Origin: CAVXUB01 sp963764805
Lineage (GTDB): Bacteria > Actinomycetota > Acidimicrobiia > Acidimicrobiales > Bog-793
DNA length: 64,000 nucleotides
Direction: 5' to 3'
NCBI GenBank assembly: GCA_963764805.1
Contig: CAVXUB010000003.1
Span: forward strand, 434,001-498,000
The number at the start of each line of letters is the position of its first letter. The stretch's first letter is position 1. Position numbers and translations under genes: made by a program. This document shows, in pieces, positions 38,119 to 49,286 of the stretch. The notes under the pieces were generated by a model that searched no databases, was not told the DNA's origin, and was given only the letters and a program-made list of their open reading frames with translations.

Positions 38119-38122
<4 letters not shown>
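36301..38122 (+). CDS. ftsI: Septal penicillin-binding protein FtsI/PBP2-type transpeptidase, probable N-terminal frameshift
   Basis: The transpeptidase has the active-site motifs SVMK (in YQPGSVMKL), SSN (AQSSNVGT) and KTGT, and an N-terminal pedestal domain (RGVIYDRSGNIVAMS). There is no PASTA domain. The catalytic part can be read only from TTG 36461, inside the membrane helix. From TTG 36301, which overlaps the ftsL stop as TTGA, a typical basic Pro/Arg-rich cytoplasmic tail of 53 residues is encoded in another frame. Dropping one G at 36459-36460 joins them (DAP to LLVIVAVVG) into about 606 residues. Every following junction has the same 4-bp overlap, supporting this reading. Confidence 0.85.
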
Positions 38123-39590
<1,468 letters not shown>

Positions 39591-39594
<4 letters not shown>

Positions 39595-40628
39595 TCGCCA
39601 TCTTCACGTCAGCAGCCGTGGCCCTGCTGATCGCCGGCCTCGGCACGCCCGTGCTGATCCGCTGGTTCCTGGCGAGGGGGATCGGCCAGCACATCCGCGA
39701 GGACGGCCCGGCGGGGCATCTCGTCAAGGCCGGAACTCCGACTATGGGCGGCATCGCCATCGTCGGCGCCATCGACGCCGGTTACCTGCTCGGCCACGTC
39801 GCAGAGGGGGCGCCCTTCTCGCGGCAGGGCTTCCTGGTGGTGATCGCCACCTCGGCGGCGGCACTCGTCGGGTTCTCGGACGACTGGATCAAGATCAACC
39901 GCAAGCGCAACCTCGGCCTCAACAAGCGCTCCAAGTTCGGAGGTCTGCTGGTGATCGCGGTCGGATATTCGCTGGCCGGGATCTACTGGGGCGGGATCAA
40001 CACCAACCTCTCGTTCACCCGCTACTCGGTGCCGGGGCTGTCGATGCCGCACTGGCTGTTCGTCATCTGGGCAGTGGCGATCATCGTCGGCAGCGCCAAC
40101 GCCGTGAACCTCACCGACGGTCTCGACGGACTGTCGTCCGGATCGTCCGCCTTCGCCTTTTCCTGCCTCGCCCTCATCTCCTACTGGGAGTTCCGCCACA
40201 ACACGATCTACCGCATCCCGAACGGGCTCGACCTGGCGCTGGTGGCCGTCGCGATGGCAGCCTCGTGCGTGGGGTTCCTCTGGTGGAACGCCGCCCCGGC
40301 CCGCATCATCATGGGCGACACGGGATCCCTCGCCCTCGGGACCGGGCTCGCCACGCTCGGGCTGTCTCTCAACCTTCAGCTCCTGATCCCGATAATCGGC
40401 GGCCTGTTCGTGCTGGAGACCCTCTCGGTCGTCGCCCAGGTGATCAGCTTCCGTGTCTTCAAGCGCCGGATCTTCCGGATCGCCCCGATCCACCATCACT
40501 TCGAGATCGGGGGCTGGCCGGAGACGACGGTGACCGTCAGGTTCTGGGTGATGTCGGCGCTCTGCTGCGCGCTCGGGCTGGGCCTGTTCTACGCCGACTT
40601 CCTCACCGTCGGGAGCTTCCGCAAGTGA
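39591..40628 (+). CDS. mraY: Phospho-MurNAc-pentapeptide transferase MraY
   Basis: A 345-residue polytopic enzyme that makes lipid I from UDP-MurNAc-pentapeptide and undecaprenyl phosphate. About ten membrane helices are predicted. Signature residues include GTPTMGG, the aspartate pair in GFSDDWIKI, NLTDGLDGL and the histidine cluster IHHHFE. ATG 39591 overlaps the murE stop. The next gene is ftsW; murD, usual between them, is absent. Confidence 0.97.
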
Positions 40629-41923
40629 CGATCACCGGCAGGCCGCGCAGGGCGCAGACGGAGCCTGGGAGGCGCCCCGCACTGCGCCTCGTGGAGCCGG
40701 CCAAGGTCTCGACCGGCAAAGCCCGGCGGCCGCCGCGGCCGGGAGGGCTCGGGGCGGCGGAGCTTCGGGCCCAGGAGCTGGCGAGGGCCGAGGCTGCGGC
40801 GCGAGACGTCTCGGTGATGATCGGGATAACGGTCGCCCTCTGCTGCTTGGGCCTCGTGATGGTGCTCTCGGCGTCGGCCATAGCGTCGCTCTCGCAGTAC
40901 GGCACCATCTGGGGCATCTTCGAACGGCAACTGATGTGGATGGGCATCGGGGCGGTGGCGCTGCTCGCCGGTAGCCGCCTCAACCCCCGTTTCTGGCGGA
41001 GGATGCACCTGCCGCTGATGGCGGTGTCTCTCTTCTTGCTCGTGGCCGTCCTGGTGAACGGGGTCGGGCAGGTGGCGGGCGGGAGCAGCCGCTGGATCGG
41101 CAGCGGCGAGTTCCGCATCCAGCCCTCCGAACTGATGAAGCTGGCGATGGCGGTGTATGCCGCCGACCTCGTCGCCAGGCGCCAGCGGCCCGGCGCAGGT
41201 GCGGGCCGGCAATGGCAGATGATGATGCGCCCGCTGCTGTTCGTGCTCGCGTCGGCGGTGATCCTGATCTACAAGCAGCCCGACCTCGGGACCGCCGTGG
41301 TTGTCTCCTGCATCGCCTTCTCGATCCTCTACGCGGGCGGCGTCCGCTTGCGGCTGCTGGCGGTCGTGGGCGGCTTGGCGGCTCTCGCCGGCACGATCGC
41401 GGTGGCCCTCAGCCCCTACCAGCGGAGCCGTCTGCTCGGGTTCACCAACCCGATCGCCCATGCGTCGGGCACCGGCTACCAGCTGGTGCAGGCGCTCGGC
41501 GCGCTCTCCGCCGGCAGCCTCACGGGCTCGGGCCCTGGAACCTCCACCGTCAAGTGGGGCTACCTCCCCAACGCCCACACCGACTTCATCTTCGCCGTCG
41601 TCGGGAACGAGCTGGGGGTCCTCGGCGCCGTGGCCGTGATCGTCCTCTTCGGCTTCTTCGCCTGGTTCGGGATGCGCATCGCCTCCCGCACGCGGGATCG
41701 TTTCGGGAGCCTGCTCGCCGTCGGCATCACCTGCTGGGTGCTGAGCGAGGCGGCGATCAACATCGGTGGCGTCATCGGGGTGCTGCCGGTGACGGGGATC
41801 CCGCTGCCGTTCGTCTCGTTCGGCGGCTCGTCGCTCGTCGTCGTGATGCTCGCCACCGGCATCCTGATCGGCATCGCTCGCCGGACGGAGTCCAAGGCGC
41901 GGCTCGAGGCATCGCGGCGGTGA
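40625..41923 (+). CDS. ftsW: Septal peptidoglycan polymerase FtsW (SEDS family)
   Basis: About 432 residues with a 60-residue basic cytoplasmic N-terminus and ten predicted membrane helices. Conserved SEDS features are GSSRWI, FRIQPSELMKL, KQPDLGTAVV, the catalytic-loop region and PLPFVSFGGSSL near the C-terminus. It polymerises glycan strands at the septum together with FtsI. GTG 40625 overlaps the mraY stop (GTGA) and its stop overlaps murG. Division role is preferred over RodA because of its place in the dcw cluster. Confidence 0.95.
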   Translation: MTITGRPRRAQTEPGRRPALRLVEPAKVSTGKARRPPRPGGLGAAELRAQELARAEAAARDVSVMIGITVALCCLGLVMVLSASAIASLSQYGTIWGIFERQLMWMGIGAVALLAGSRLNPRFWRRMHLPLMAVSLFLLVAVLVNGVGQVAGGSSRWIGSGEFRIQPSELMKLAMAVYAADLVARRQRPGAGAGRQWQMMMRPLLFVLASAVILIYKQPDLGTAVVVSCIAFSILYAGGVRLRLLAVVGGLAALAGTIAVALSPYQRSRLLGFTNPIAHASGTGYQLVQALGALSAGSLTGSGPGTSTVKWGYLPNAHTDFIFAVVGNELGVLGAVAVIVLFGFFAWFGMRIASRTRDRFGSLLAVGITCWVLSEAAINIGGVIGVLPVTGIPLPFVSFGGSSLVVVMLATGILIGIARRTESKARLEASRR

Positions 41924-43087
41924 CCGATCGGACGTTCGCCGTGATCACGGGCGGCGGGACGACCGGGCACGTGGCGCCGGCTTTGGCGGTCGCCGCCGCC
42001 CTGGTCGAACGGGGCCATCCAGCCCACTCGATCCTGTTCGTGGGTGCCCGCCGCGGCATCGAGTCCCAGCTCGTGCCCGAGGCTGGGTACGAGTTGCTGG
42101 CGCTGCCGGTTCGGGGCATCGCCCGCAGGCTCGACCCGCTCACGACCGCTCGTAACGTTGCCGCCCTCGCGGCCCTCGTCTTCGCCTCGTTCGTGGCGCT
42201 CCGGCCAGCTCGCCCGCCGCCGGCCGCAGGTGCTTGTCACGGTGGGCGGCTACGCCTCGGTGCCGGCGACGCTTGCCGCCGCCGTGCTCGGGGTACCGGT
42301 GGTCGTCGTCAGCTACGACGCAGTGCCCGGTGCCGCCAGCCGCCTGGCCGGACGGATCGCCTCCGCCAGCGCTGTCGCCCTCCCGGGACCGAGCACTCTT
42401 CGCCGGCCCGTCGTCACCGGTGCACCGGTCCGGCCTGAGGTGCTCGCCGTCTCGCGGTCGGCCGAGGGGAGGAGGGCGGCGAGGGAGGCGCTGGGGTTGG
42501 GATCGGATCGCTTCGTGGTGGCTGTGACGAGCGGGTCGGGAGGCGCTCGCCGCGTCAACGACGCAGCGGTCGAGCTGAGCCGGGAGTGGGCGGACCGGGG
42601 GGACGTCGCCCTCTACCACGCCGTCGGCAAGCGCGATCACGAGGACGTGAAGGCGCGGGCACCCGAGGTCCGGGAGGGAGGCATCGACTACCGGGCGGTG
42701 GAATACGAGCACAGGCTGCCTGCACTCCTCGCCGCTTGCGACATCGCCATCGCCCGGGCGGGAGCGAGCACCGTCGCCGAGCTGACCGTGATCGGCACCC
42801 CCTCGATCCTCGTTCCGCTTCCGGGCGCGCCGGGAGATCACCAGACCAAGAACGCGGAGCGGCTGGCGGAAGCAGGCGCGGCGGTGCTGCTGCCCGATGC
42901 CAGATGCGATGCGCCGACGCTCGGGCGGATCATCGAGGAGCTGCGGGCGGAACCCGGCCGGCTGGAACAGATGGGCAAGAGCGCCGGATCCCTCGGCGTG
43001 CCCGACGCCTCGAAACGGATCGCAGAGCTGATCGAGCAGTCCGCCAAGGCGCCGGGGACGCGGCGGTGGTGGAGGGTCCGCCCGTGA
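41920..43087 (+). pseudogene. murG: MurG N-acetylglucosaminyltransferase, frameshifted (probable indel)
   Basis: MurG adds GlcNAc to lipid I to form lipid II. The N-terminal half has the GGGTTGHVAPALA loop and FVGARRGIESQLVPEAGY. The second half, in the next frame, has VTVGGYASVPATLAA, the C-terminal donor domain, and CDIAIARAGASTVAELT with PGAPGDHQTKNAE. The break is near 42200-42206; dropping one C of CC at 42205-42206 reads ALRQLARRRPQ across the join. The restored length is about 388 residues. GTG 41920 overlaps the ftsW stop. Because MurG is essential and nothing else is damaged, an assembly indel is far more likely than a true pseudogene. Confidence 0.9.
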
Positions 43088-44487
43088 CTGCGCTCGACCT
43101 CTCCGCCGGCCGCCGTATCCACTGCGTCGGCATCGGCGGCGCCGGAATCTCGGCCATCGCCACCGTGCTCCACACGATGGGCCACCAGGTGAGCGGCAGC
43201 GATCTACGTGATTCGCTGACCGTCGAACGCCTGCGGTTGCTCGGCATCCGGGTCGAGATCGGGCATCGGGCGGAGAACCTCGGCGACGCCGACGGTCTTT
43301 GCATCTCGACCGCCATCGGCCCTGCCAACCCGGAGGTGGCCGCAGCCGCCGAGCGCGGAATCCCCGTGCACTCCCGGGCGGAGACGTTGCAGGCGATCGC
43401 GGGACTGAGGAGGACGATCGCCGTCTCTGGCACACACGGCAAGACCACGACCTCCTCGATGCTCGCCCTGATGCTGGTCGAGGCCGGGCTGGCGCCGTCG
43501 TTCGTGATCGGAGGCGACGTCAACCAGATCGGCACGAACGCAGTGTGGGACGAGGGCGACTGGTTCGTGGTCGAGGCCGACGAGAGCGACGGCACCTTCC
43601 TCGTACTCGGGCCGGAGATCGTGACGGTGACCAATGTCGAGCCCGATCACCTCGAGCACTACGGGAGCTTCGATGTGCTGAAGGATTCCTTCGCCGCCTT
43701 CATGTCGGGATCGCGGCTGCCGCCAGTGGTGTCCGCCGACGACCCCGTGAGTCGTGAGGTGGCGGGATCGCTCGACGTGCCGGTCGTCACCGTCGGGCAG
43801 GCGCCGTCAGCCGACTACAGGATCGAAGGGTTCACCGGCGACCGGAGCTCGTGCTCGTTCGAGCTGATCCACGGCACCGAATCGCTGGGGCGGTTCAACG
43901 TCCTCATGCCCGGGCTCTACAACGCCCGCAACGCCGCCGCAGCGGCCGCCACCGCCATCAGCATCGGGGTGGGGGCGGAGGACGTGAGGCGGGCACTGGC
44001 GCGCTTTGCGGGGGTGGGAAGGCGTTTCGAGTTCCGCGGCGAGTGGGAGGGCGTGACGCTCGTCGACGACTACGCCCACCTGCCGGGTGAGGTGGCTGCC
44101 GCCCTCGAAGTGGCCAGGCAGGGTGGCTGGGAACGAGTCGTGTGCTGCTTCCAGCCCCACCGCTACTCGCGCACGCAGAGCCTCTGGCGAGACTTCGCCG
44201 ACGCCTTCGTGGACGCCGATGTGCTCGTCGTCACGGGCATCTACGCCTCCGGGGAGGAGCCACGGCCCGGCGTCTCCGGGCAGCTGATCGCAGACGCGGT
44301 GACCGCTGCCCACGAAGAGGCGGAGGTGCACTACCTGCCTGCGCGCCAAGAGGTGCTCGCCTTCCTGGCCGCCACGCTCAGGCCGGGGGACCTGCTGATC
44401 ACGCTCGGGGCGGGCGACCTGACGACCCTGCCCTCGCAGATCGTGGCGGGCGCTCTCCGCCCGATGAGCGAAGAGCTCGAGCGATGA
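43084..44487 (+). CDS. murC: UDP-N-acetylmuramate-L-alanine ligase
   Basis: About 467 residues. MurC attaches L-alanine to UDP-MurNAc. Signatures are HCVGIGGAGISAIA at the N-terminus, the ATP loop SGTHGKTTTS, ADESDGTF and NVEPDHLEHYG, and the C-terminal DDYAHLPGEV and FQPHRYSRT. GTG 43084 overlaps the murG stop (GTGA). Its stop overlaps the murB start. Confidence 0.97.
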   Translation: MTALDLSAGRRIHCVGIGGAGISAIATVLHTMGHQVSGSDLRDSLTVERLRLLGIRVEIGHRAENLGDADGLCISTAIGPANPEVAAAAERGIPVHSRAETLQAIAGLRRTIAVSGTHGKTTTSSMLALMLVEAGLAPSFVIGGDVNQIGTNAVWDEGDWFVVEADESDGTFLVLGPEIVTVTNVEPDHLEHYGSFDVLKDSFAAFMSGSRLPPVVSADDPVSREVAGSLDVPVVTVGQAPSADYRIEGFTGDRSSCSFELIHGTESLGRFNVLMPGLYNARNAAAAAATAISIGVGAEDVRRALARFAGVGRRFEFRGEWEGVTLVDDYAHLPGEVAAALEVARQGGWERVVCCFQPHRYSRTQSLWRDFADAFVDADVLVVTGIYASGEEPRPGVSGQLIADAVTAAHEEAEVHYLPARQEVLAFLAATLRPGDLLITLGAGDLTTLPSQIVAGALRPMSEELER

Positions 44488-45398
44488 TCGCATCCGCCGT
44501 CGAGCAGGCAGGCGAGATCCTCCAGGGTCGTGCGGTGAGGGATGCGCCGCTCGGCGCACTCACCACCTACCGGGTCGGCGGCACCGCCGCCCTCTTCCTC
44601 GAGATCGAGAGTCCGGCGGAGCTGGAGCTGGCAATAGAGGTGGTGTCTCGAACAGGGGCGCCGACGCTCGTCATCGGCAAGGGTTCGAACATGCTGGTGG
44701 CCGACATCGGCTTCGACGGGATGGCAATCCGGCTGTCCGACAACTACGCGGCGGTCGAGGTGGACGCCGCGGAGAGACTTGTCAAGGCGGGCGGAGCGGC
44801 CGCCTATCCGGTCGTCGCCCGGAGAGCTGCGGCAGCTTCGTTGACGGGGATGGAGTGGGCTGTCGGGATCCCCGGCTCGGTCGGCGGTGCTGTGCGGATG
44901 AACGCCGGGGGCCACGGGGCCGACACGGCCGGCAGCCTGCTCGAGGCCGAGATCGTGTCCCTTGCATCCGGAGAGTGGCGGCGCGACGACCGCGAGGCCC
45001 TGCAGTTCGCCTACCGGCGGTCAGCCGTCGGCCCCGACGACCTTGTGGTGTCGGCCACGTACCGCACCGAAGTGGGAGAGCGCGACGATGCGGAGGCACG
45101 CATCTCCGAGATCGTCGCCTGGCGGCGCGCCAACCAGCCCGGCGGGCAGAACGCCGGCTCCGTCTTCACCAATCCGCCGGGCGACTCGGCAGGCAGGTTG
45201 ATCGAGGCGGCCGGCCTGAAGGGCTTCCGCATCGGCACCGCCGCCGTCTCCACCAAGCACGCCAACTTCATCCAAGCCGACCCCTCCGGGTCGGCCGACG
45301 ACGTCCTGCGCCTCGTAGCGGAGGTTCGCCGGCGGGTGGAGCAGCGGACCGGAGTGACGCTCGTGCCCGAGCTCCGACTGGTGGGAGCGACGCTTTGA
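44484..45398 (+). CDS. murB: UDP-N-acetylenolpyruvoylglucosamine reductase
   Basis: A 304-residue FAD-dependent reductase completing UDP-MurNAc. FAD-binding GKGSNMLVAD and GIPGSVGGAVRMNAGG are present, as are the catalytic serine in NAGSVFTNP and the C-terminal glutamate in VPELRLVG. ATG 44484 overlaps the murC stop, and the stop overlaps ftsQ. The form is type II-like in lacking the extra loop residues, judged from length. Confidence 0.95.
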   Translation: MIASAVEQAGEILQGRAVRDAPLGALTTYRVGGTAALFLEIESPAELELAIEVVSRTGAPTLVIGKGSNMLVADIGFDGMAIRLSDNYAAVEVDAAERLVKAGGAAAYPVVARRAAAASLTGMEWAVGIPGSVGGAVRMNAGGHGADTAGSLLEAEIVSLASGEWRRDDREALQFAYRRSAVGPDDLVVSATYRTEVGERDDAEARISEIVAWRRANQPGGQNAGSVFTNPPGDSAGRLIEAAGLKGFRIGTAAVSTKHANFIQADPSGSADDVLRLVAEVRRRVEQRTGVTLVPELRLVGATL

Positions 45399-46195
45399 GC
45401 CCGGCCGATCGTCGCATCTGGGAGCGCCACGTCGAGGTGCAGCGGCAGGCCGGCCGTCGCCGGCGGCGGTGGCTGATGGCGGCCACAGCCGTGACCGCCC
45501 TGCTCGCCGGCGGATTGGCGGCGCTCCATTCCCCCCTCTTCGCGGCGACGAGCGTGACCATCCAGGGAGGCGCCGGCATCGCCCGTGCCGAGGTCCTCGA
45601 CATTTCCGGCCTGCAGCGACGACCGCCGCTGATCGACGTGGACACGACGGTGATGGAGCGGCGCATCGAGCAGATCCCGCGCGTCGCCAGCGCCGTCGTC
45701 ATGCTGCACTGGCCGACCGGCGTCCAGATAGTGCTCACCGAGCGGCAGCCGGTGGCGGTCGCCCCCCTGCCGGGCGGCCGAGGAGGCTTCGCCGTGCTGG
45801 ACTCCTCCGGGCGGGTGCTCTCGACGTCCTTGTCCCGGCCGGCGGGATTGCCCGAGGTCGTCGGAGTGGGACCGGTGGGCATCCCGGGGACCTCGCTCCA
45901 CGAGCAGGCAGGCGAGCTGCTGACGGCTGCCGCGTCCCTCACGGCCGAGCTGGTCCCCCAGGTCGACGAGGTCGGCCGCGACCAGGCCGGCGATCTCGTC
46001 CTTGCTCTGGCGAGCGGTCCGATTGCTCTTCTCGGCGACGACTCGGCCCTGCAACAGAAGCTGATATCGCTGGTGACGCTTCTTCAGAAAGCGGACTTGC
46101 ACGGAATCGCAACAATCGACCTACGAGCGCCCGGGTCTCCGGTCTTGACCCCTCTCGGCGCCGGCCCTACTCTTCGAGTCGATCCTGGTGGCTGA
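45395..46195 (+). CDS. ftsQ: Cell division protein FtsQ
   Basis: About 266 residues: a short basic cytoplasmic part, one membrane helix (about 27-47), then a POTRA domain (ATSVTIQGGAGIARAEVL to VVMLHWPTGVQIVLTERQP) and the beta domain. FtsQ recruits FtsL/FtsB and controls septal synthesis. TTG 45395 overlaps the murB stop as TTGA, the last in the chain of 4-bp overlaps. ftsZ follows after 248 bp, so it probably has additional promoters. Confidence 0.92.
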   Translation: MSPADRRIWERHVEVQRQAGRRRRRWLMAATAVTALLAGGLAALHSPLFAATSVTIQGGAGIARAEVLDISGLQRRPPLIDVDTTVMERRIEQIPRVASAVVMLHWPTGVQIVLTERQPVAVAPLPGGRGGFAVLDSSGRVLSTSLSRPAGLPEVVGVGPVGIPGTSLHEQAGELLTAAASLTAELVPQVDEVGRDQAGDLVLALASGPIALLGDDSALQQKLISLVTLLQKADLHGIATIDLRAPGSPVLTPLGAGPTLRVDPGG

Positions 46196-46443
46196 ATCAT
46201 GGGAGGAGCACGAGCGGAAGGTGTTCCGCCGAAGCGAGCTCATGGTCCAGCCATCTTGAGCATAGAAATTCGTTTTAACTTGCACCCAGCTTTGGCCCTG
46301 TGTTGATCGTATTACGAGACTGTTATTTCGACGGTGCATAGAGCATCAGAGGATCGGGAGGTCTCGCCCGTGGGATCGTCCCAGTCGACGTGCTGCACTA
46401 CCAAGGCTCCGTCCGTGTCGTCCGAGGGGAGGCAGTACCGCTC
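46196..46443 (+). promoter_or_regulatory. AT-richer ftsQ-ftsZ intergenic region, probable ftsZ promoter(s)
   Basis: The 248-bp gap contains an AT-rich island (about 46258-46345) that stands out in this genome, with TTGATC (46303-46308) 15 nt before TATTTC (46324-46329) as one loose promoter match. FtsZ is needed in large amounts, and separate ftsZ promoters in this gap are common in other bacteria. Confidence 0.5.
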
Positions 46444-47616
46444 ATGACCAGTCCAGGCCAGAGCTTCATCGCCGTGATCAAGGTCGTCGGCGTCGGAGGT
46501 GCCGGAGTCAATGCGATCAATCGCATGATCGACGCCGGGCTTCGTGGCGTCGAGTTCATCGCCGTCAACACCGACGCGCAAGCCCTCATCTCCAGCGAGG
46601 CCGACATCAAGCTGGACATCGGCCGCCAGCTCACCCGTGGCCTGGGGGCCGGCAGCGACCCAGAGGTCGGGCGAAGGGCGGCAGAGGAGCACCTCGAGGA
46701 GATCGAGGAGGTCTTGAAGGGCGCCGACATGGTGTTCATCACGGCCGGCAAGGGTGGAGGCACGGGTACAGGAGCCGCGCCGGTGATCGCCGAGACGGCC
46801 AAGGGGTTGGGCGCCCTCACCATCGGTGTCGTCACTCGGCCGTTCGCCTTCGAGGGACGCCGGCGGGCCGTGCAGGCGGACCAGGGGATCCAGCGGCTGA
46901 AGGAGAAGGTCGACACCCTGATCATCATCCCGAACGAGCGCCTGCTCACGGTCTCGGACCAGAAGACGACGATGGTGGACGCCTTCCGGATGGCCGACGA
47001 GGTGCTGCTGCAGGGTGTGCAGGGCATCACCGACCTGATCAACGTGCCGGGCCTGATCAACACAGACTTCGCCGACGTGAAGATGGTCATGCAGAACGCC
47101 GGTACGGCGATCATGGGAATCGGCGTCGGATCTGGCGAGGGACGGTCCGTCAACGCCGCTCGCCACGCCATCACGAGTCCGCTGCTCGAAGCCTCGATCG
47201 AGGGCGCTCGTGGCATCCTGCTGAACATCGCCGGAGGCAGCGCCCTCGGCCTGTTCGAGGTGAACGAGGCGGCCGAGATCATCCACGCGGTGGCGCACCC
47301 GGACGCCAACATCATCTTCGGCAGCGTCATCGACGACTCTCTGGGCGAGTCGGTGCGGGTGACGGTGATCGCCGCAGGTTTCGAACGTTGGGACGAGAAG
47401 GGCTCGATCATCGCCGACAGCCCCCGCCCCCGGGCCGCCGGATCAGCGCCTGGAGGCGCAGGTTCGGGCTCGTCGCTGACGAGTGAGATGGACCGGGCTC
47501 TGACAGGCCCGCCCGCTCCGGGAGCATCCCGGCCGGAGGGCGACGTGTTCGCCATCGGGGACGACGATCTCGACCTCGGCGACGACGACTTCGACGTCCC
47601 TTCATTCCTTCGCTGA
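46444..47616 (+). CDS. ftsZ: Cell division GTPase FtsZ
   Basis: A 390-residue tubulin homologue forming the Z ring. The GTP-binding motif is GKGGGTGTGAAP; KVVGVGGAGVNAINRM, NTDAQAL, and the T7 loop NTDFADVKMVM are intact. A flexible Ala/Gly/Ser linker follows, then the conserved C-terminal peptide DDFDVPSFLR, which binds SepF and other partners. ATG 46444 gives the standard N-terminus; GGGGAGG lies about 12 nt upstream. Confidence 0.98.
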   Translation: MTSPGQSFIAVIKVVGVGGAGVNAINRMIDAGLRGVEFIAVNTDAQALISSEADIKLDIGRQLTRGLGAGSDPEVGRRAAEEHLEEIEEVLKGADMVFITAGKGGGTGTGAAPVIAETAKGLGALTIGVVTRPFAFEGRRRAVQADQGIQRLKEKVDTLIIIPNERLLTVSDQKTTMVDAFRMADEVLLQGVQGITDLINVPGLINTDFADVKMVMQNAGTAIMGIGVGSGEGRSVNAARHAITSPLLEASIEGARGILLNIAGGSALGLFEVNEAAEIIHAVAHPDANIIFGSVIDDSLGESVRVTVIAAGFERWDEKGSIIADSPRPRAAGSAPGGAGSGSSLTSEMDRALTGPPAPGASRPEGDVFAIGDDDLDLGDDDFDVPSFLR

Positions 47617-47654
47617 CGGACCGTCGCTGACGGGCACGCCGGACCTGCCGCCGG

Positions 47655-48346
47655 ATGGCATCCATCGGGAGGCCGTCTCGGAGAGGCTGGAGCGCATCCG
47701 CGACCGGATCCGGGTCGCCGGCGGCGATCCTTCGGCCGTGACGGTCGTGGCCGTGACGAAGGGTCACGGTCCCGAGGCCGTTCTGGCGGCGCTCGATGTC
47801 GGCCTGACCGATATAGGCGAGAACTACGCGCAGGAGCTGCTGCAGAAGGCCGAACGCGTGGCGGGAGCCGCACCCGCAGCTCCCCGCTGGCACTACCTGG
47901 GGGCGGTGCAGAGGCGGAAGGTTCGCAGCCTGGCGCCGCTCGTCTCGCTTTGGCAAGGAGTCTCGCGGCTCGAGGAAGGTGCTGAGATCGGCCGCCACAT
48001 CCCGGGCGCCGAGGTGCTGGTGGAGGTCGATGTCACCGGTACTCCCGGCAGGGGCGGAGTCTCGCTCGAGGCCGCCCCCGCGCTGGTGGCGGCCCTGCCG
48101 TCGACGGGGGTGGTCGTGAGGGGGCTGATGATCGTCGCACCCGCCGCCGCACCCGCCGCCGGCGGCGACCCCGCGCTGGCCGCCTTCAAGTCGGTGGGCG
48201 CGCTCGCCGACGAGCTGCGGCTGCCGGTCCGCTCGATGGGGATGAGCGGCGATATAGAGCAGGCTGTGCAGGCGGGATCGACGATGGTGAGGGTCGGGGA
48301 GGCCTTGTTCGGTCCTCGTCCCACGGGTGTCCCGCTGGCACAATAG
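47655..48346 (+). CDS. yggS: YggS/PLPBP family PLP homeostasis protein, start affected by a probable indel
   Basis: A pyridoxal-phosphate-binding protein of amino-acid/PLP homeostasis. The PLP lysine is in VAVTKGHGPE; IGENYAQE, RWHYLGAVQRRKV and SMGMSGDIEQAV with GSTMVRVGEALFG are conserved. The frame extends upstream of GTG 47738 through clear family sequence (EAVSERLERIRDRIRVAGG) but contains no ATG, GTG or TTG before running into ftsZ. ATG 47655 lies in another frame; one missing base near 47662-47668 would connect it and give about 230 residues. Otherwise translation from GTG 47738 would lack the first helix. It sits between ftsZ and sepF as in many actinobacteria. Confidence 0.85.
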
Positions 48347-48369
48347 AGTGCCCGGGAGGGAGGAACGCG

Positions 48370-48903
48370 ATGGCCCAGTTCATGCGTAAGGCAATGGTGT
48401 ACCTCGGTCTGCAGGATCCGGCCGAGGAGGACGAGTACGGCGACGAGCTCGAGGACGCGGTGCCGGCCCGGAGCCGGCAGCAGCTGGCGGCAGACCCGCC
48501 GCTGAACGGCACCGACAGCTTCCCGGCGACGGCGACAGTGCGCCCGTTGACGCGCGACGAGGCGCGGGAGACGCCGTCGACGATGGCGACGAGGGCGGCC
48601 GTCGTCCGTCCGCTCGTCCCTTCGAAGGCGCCCAAAGTGAACGTCGTGGCGCCCGTGCGGTTCTCCGACGCCCAGGAGATCGGCGACTTCGTCAAGGGCG
48701 GCAGCCCGGTGATCGTCAACCTGCAGGCGAGCGACCGCGACCTCGCCCGACGCATGATCGACTTCTGCTCAGGCGTCACCTACGCCATCGGTGGCTCCAT
48801 GGAGAAGGTGGCAGACCAGGTGTTCCTGCTGACACCGTCGAACGTCGAGGTGTCAGCCGAGGAGCGCCAGCGCCTGCAGGAGCGCGGGCTCTACCGCCGC
48901 TGA
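48370..48903 (+). CDS. sepF: Cell division protein SepF
   Basis: A 177-residue membrane-binding partner of FtsZ. The N-terminal amphipathic helix (MAQFMRKAMVYLGL) anchors it to the membrane, a disordered acidic linker follows, and the core domain (PVRFSDAQEIGDFVKGG, VIVNLQASDRDLARRMIDF, SGVTYAIGGSMEKV) makes up residues about 90-165. ATG 48370 has GGGAGGGAGGA upstream. In Actinobacteria SepF replaces FtsA/ZipA as the membrane tether. Confidence 0.96.
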   Translation: MAQFMRKAMVYLGLQDPAEEDEYGDELEDAVPARSRQQLAADPPLNGTDSFPATATVRPLTRDEARETPSTMATRAAVVRPLVPSKAPKVNVVAPVRFSDAQEIGDFVKGGSPVIVNLQASDRDLARRMIDFCSGVTYAIGGSMEKVADQVFLLTPSNVEVSAEERQRLQERGLYRR

Positions 48904-48954
48904 TCGCCGGGCGACCGGTATCGGCGACGGCCCCGCACTAGGGTCTCCGCCAAC

Positions 48955-49206
48955 GTGTACTACGTCGTCCTTATCCTGCAGATCTACCTGTACGTGCTGA
49001 TCGCGCGCATCATCCTCAGCTGGTTCCCGATCGGCATCGACTCCCCCTTCATGCCGGTCGTGCGGGTGCTCGGCGCTGTGACTGACCCCGTCCTGCGTCC
49101 AGTTCGGGCGCTCGTGCCGCCGCTGTCGGTCGGCAGCATGGGCGTGGACCTCTCACCGCTGATCGTCGTCGTGGTCCTGCAGATTCTCGTCAGCGTTCTC
49201 GCCTGA
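48955..49206 (+). CDS. YggT family membrane protein
   Basis: An 83-residue protein with two membrane helices (about 3-22 and 64-82) and the family segment IILSWFPIG plus DPVLRPVRALVPP. YggT proteins are small membrane proteins of the sepF-divIVA region, implicated in osmotic tolerance or division. GTG 48955 is the start. It is followed by divIVA after 80 bp. Confidence 0.9.
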   Translation: MYYVVLILQIYLYVLIARIILSWFPIGIDSPFMPVVRVLGAVTDPVLRPVRALVPPLSVGSMGVDLSPLIVVVVLQILVSVLA

Positions 49207-49286
49207 TCGGCGAGCTGGCGGCGCGCCGCATCCGGGCCGGAAAGGATCCGCGGCTCGGGAACTGGCGACAGCTACTATCCGCAACC

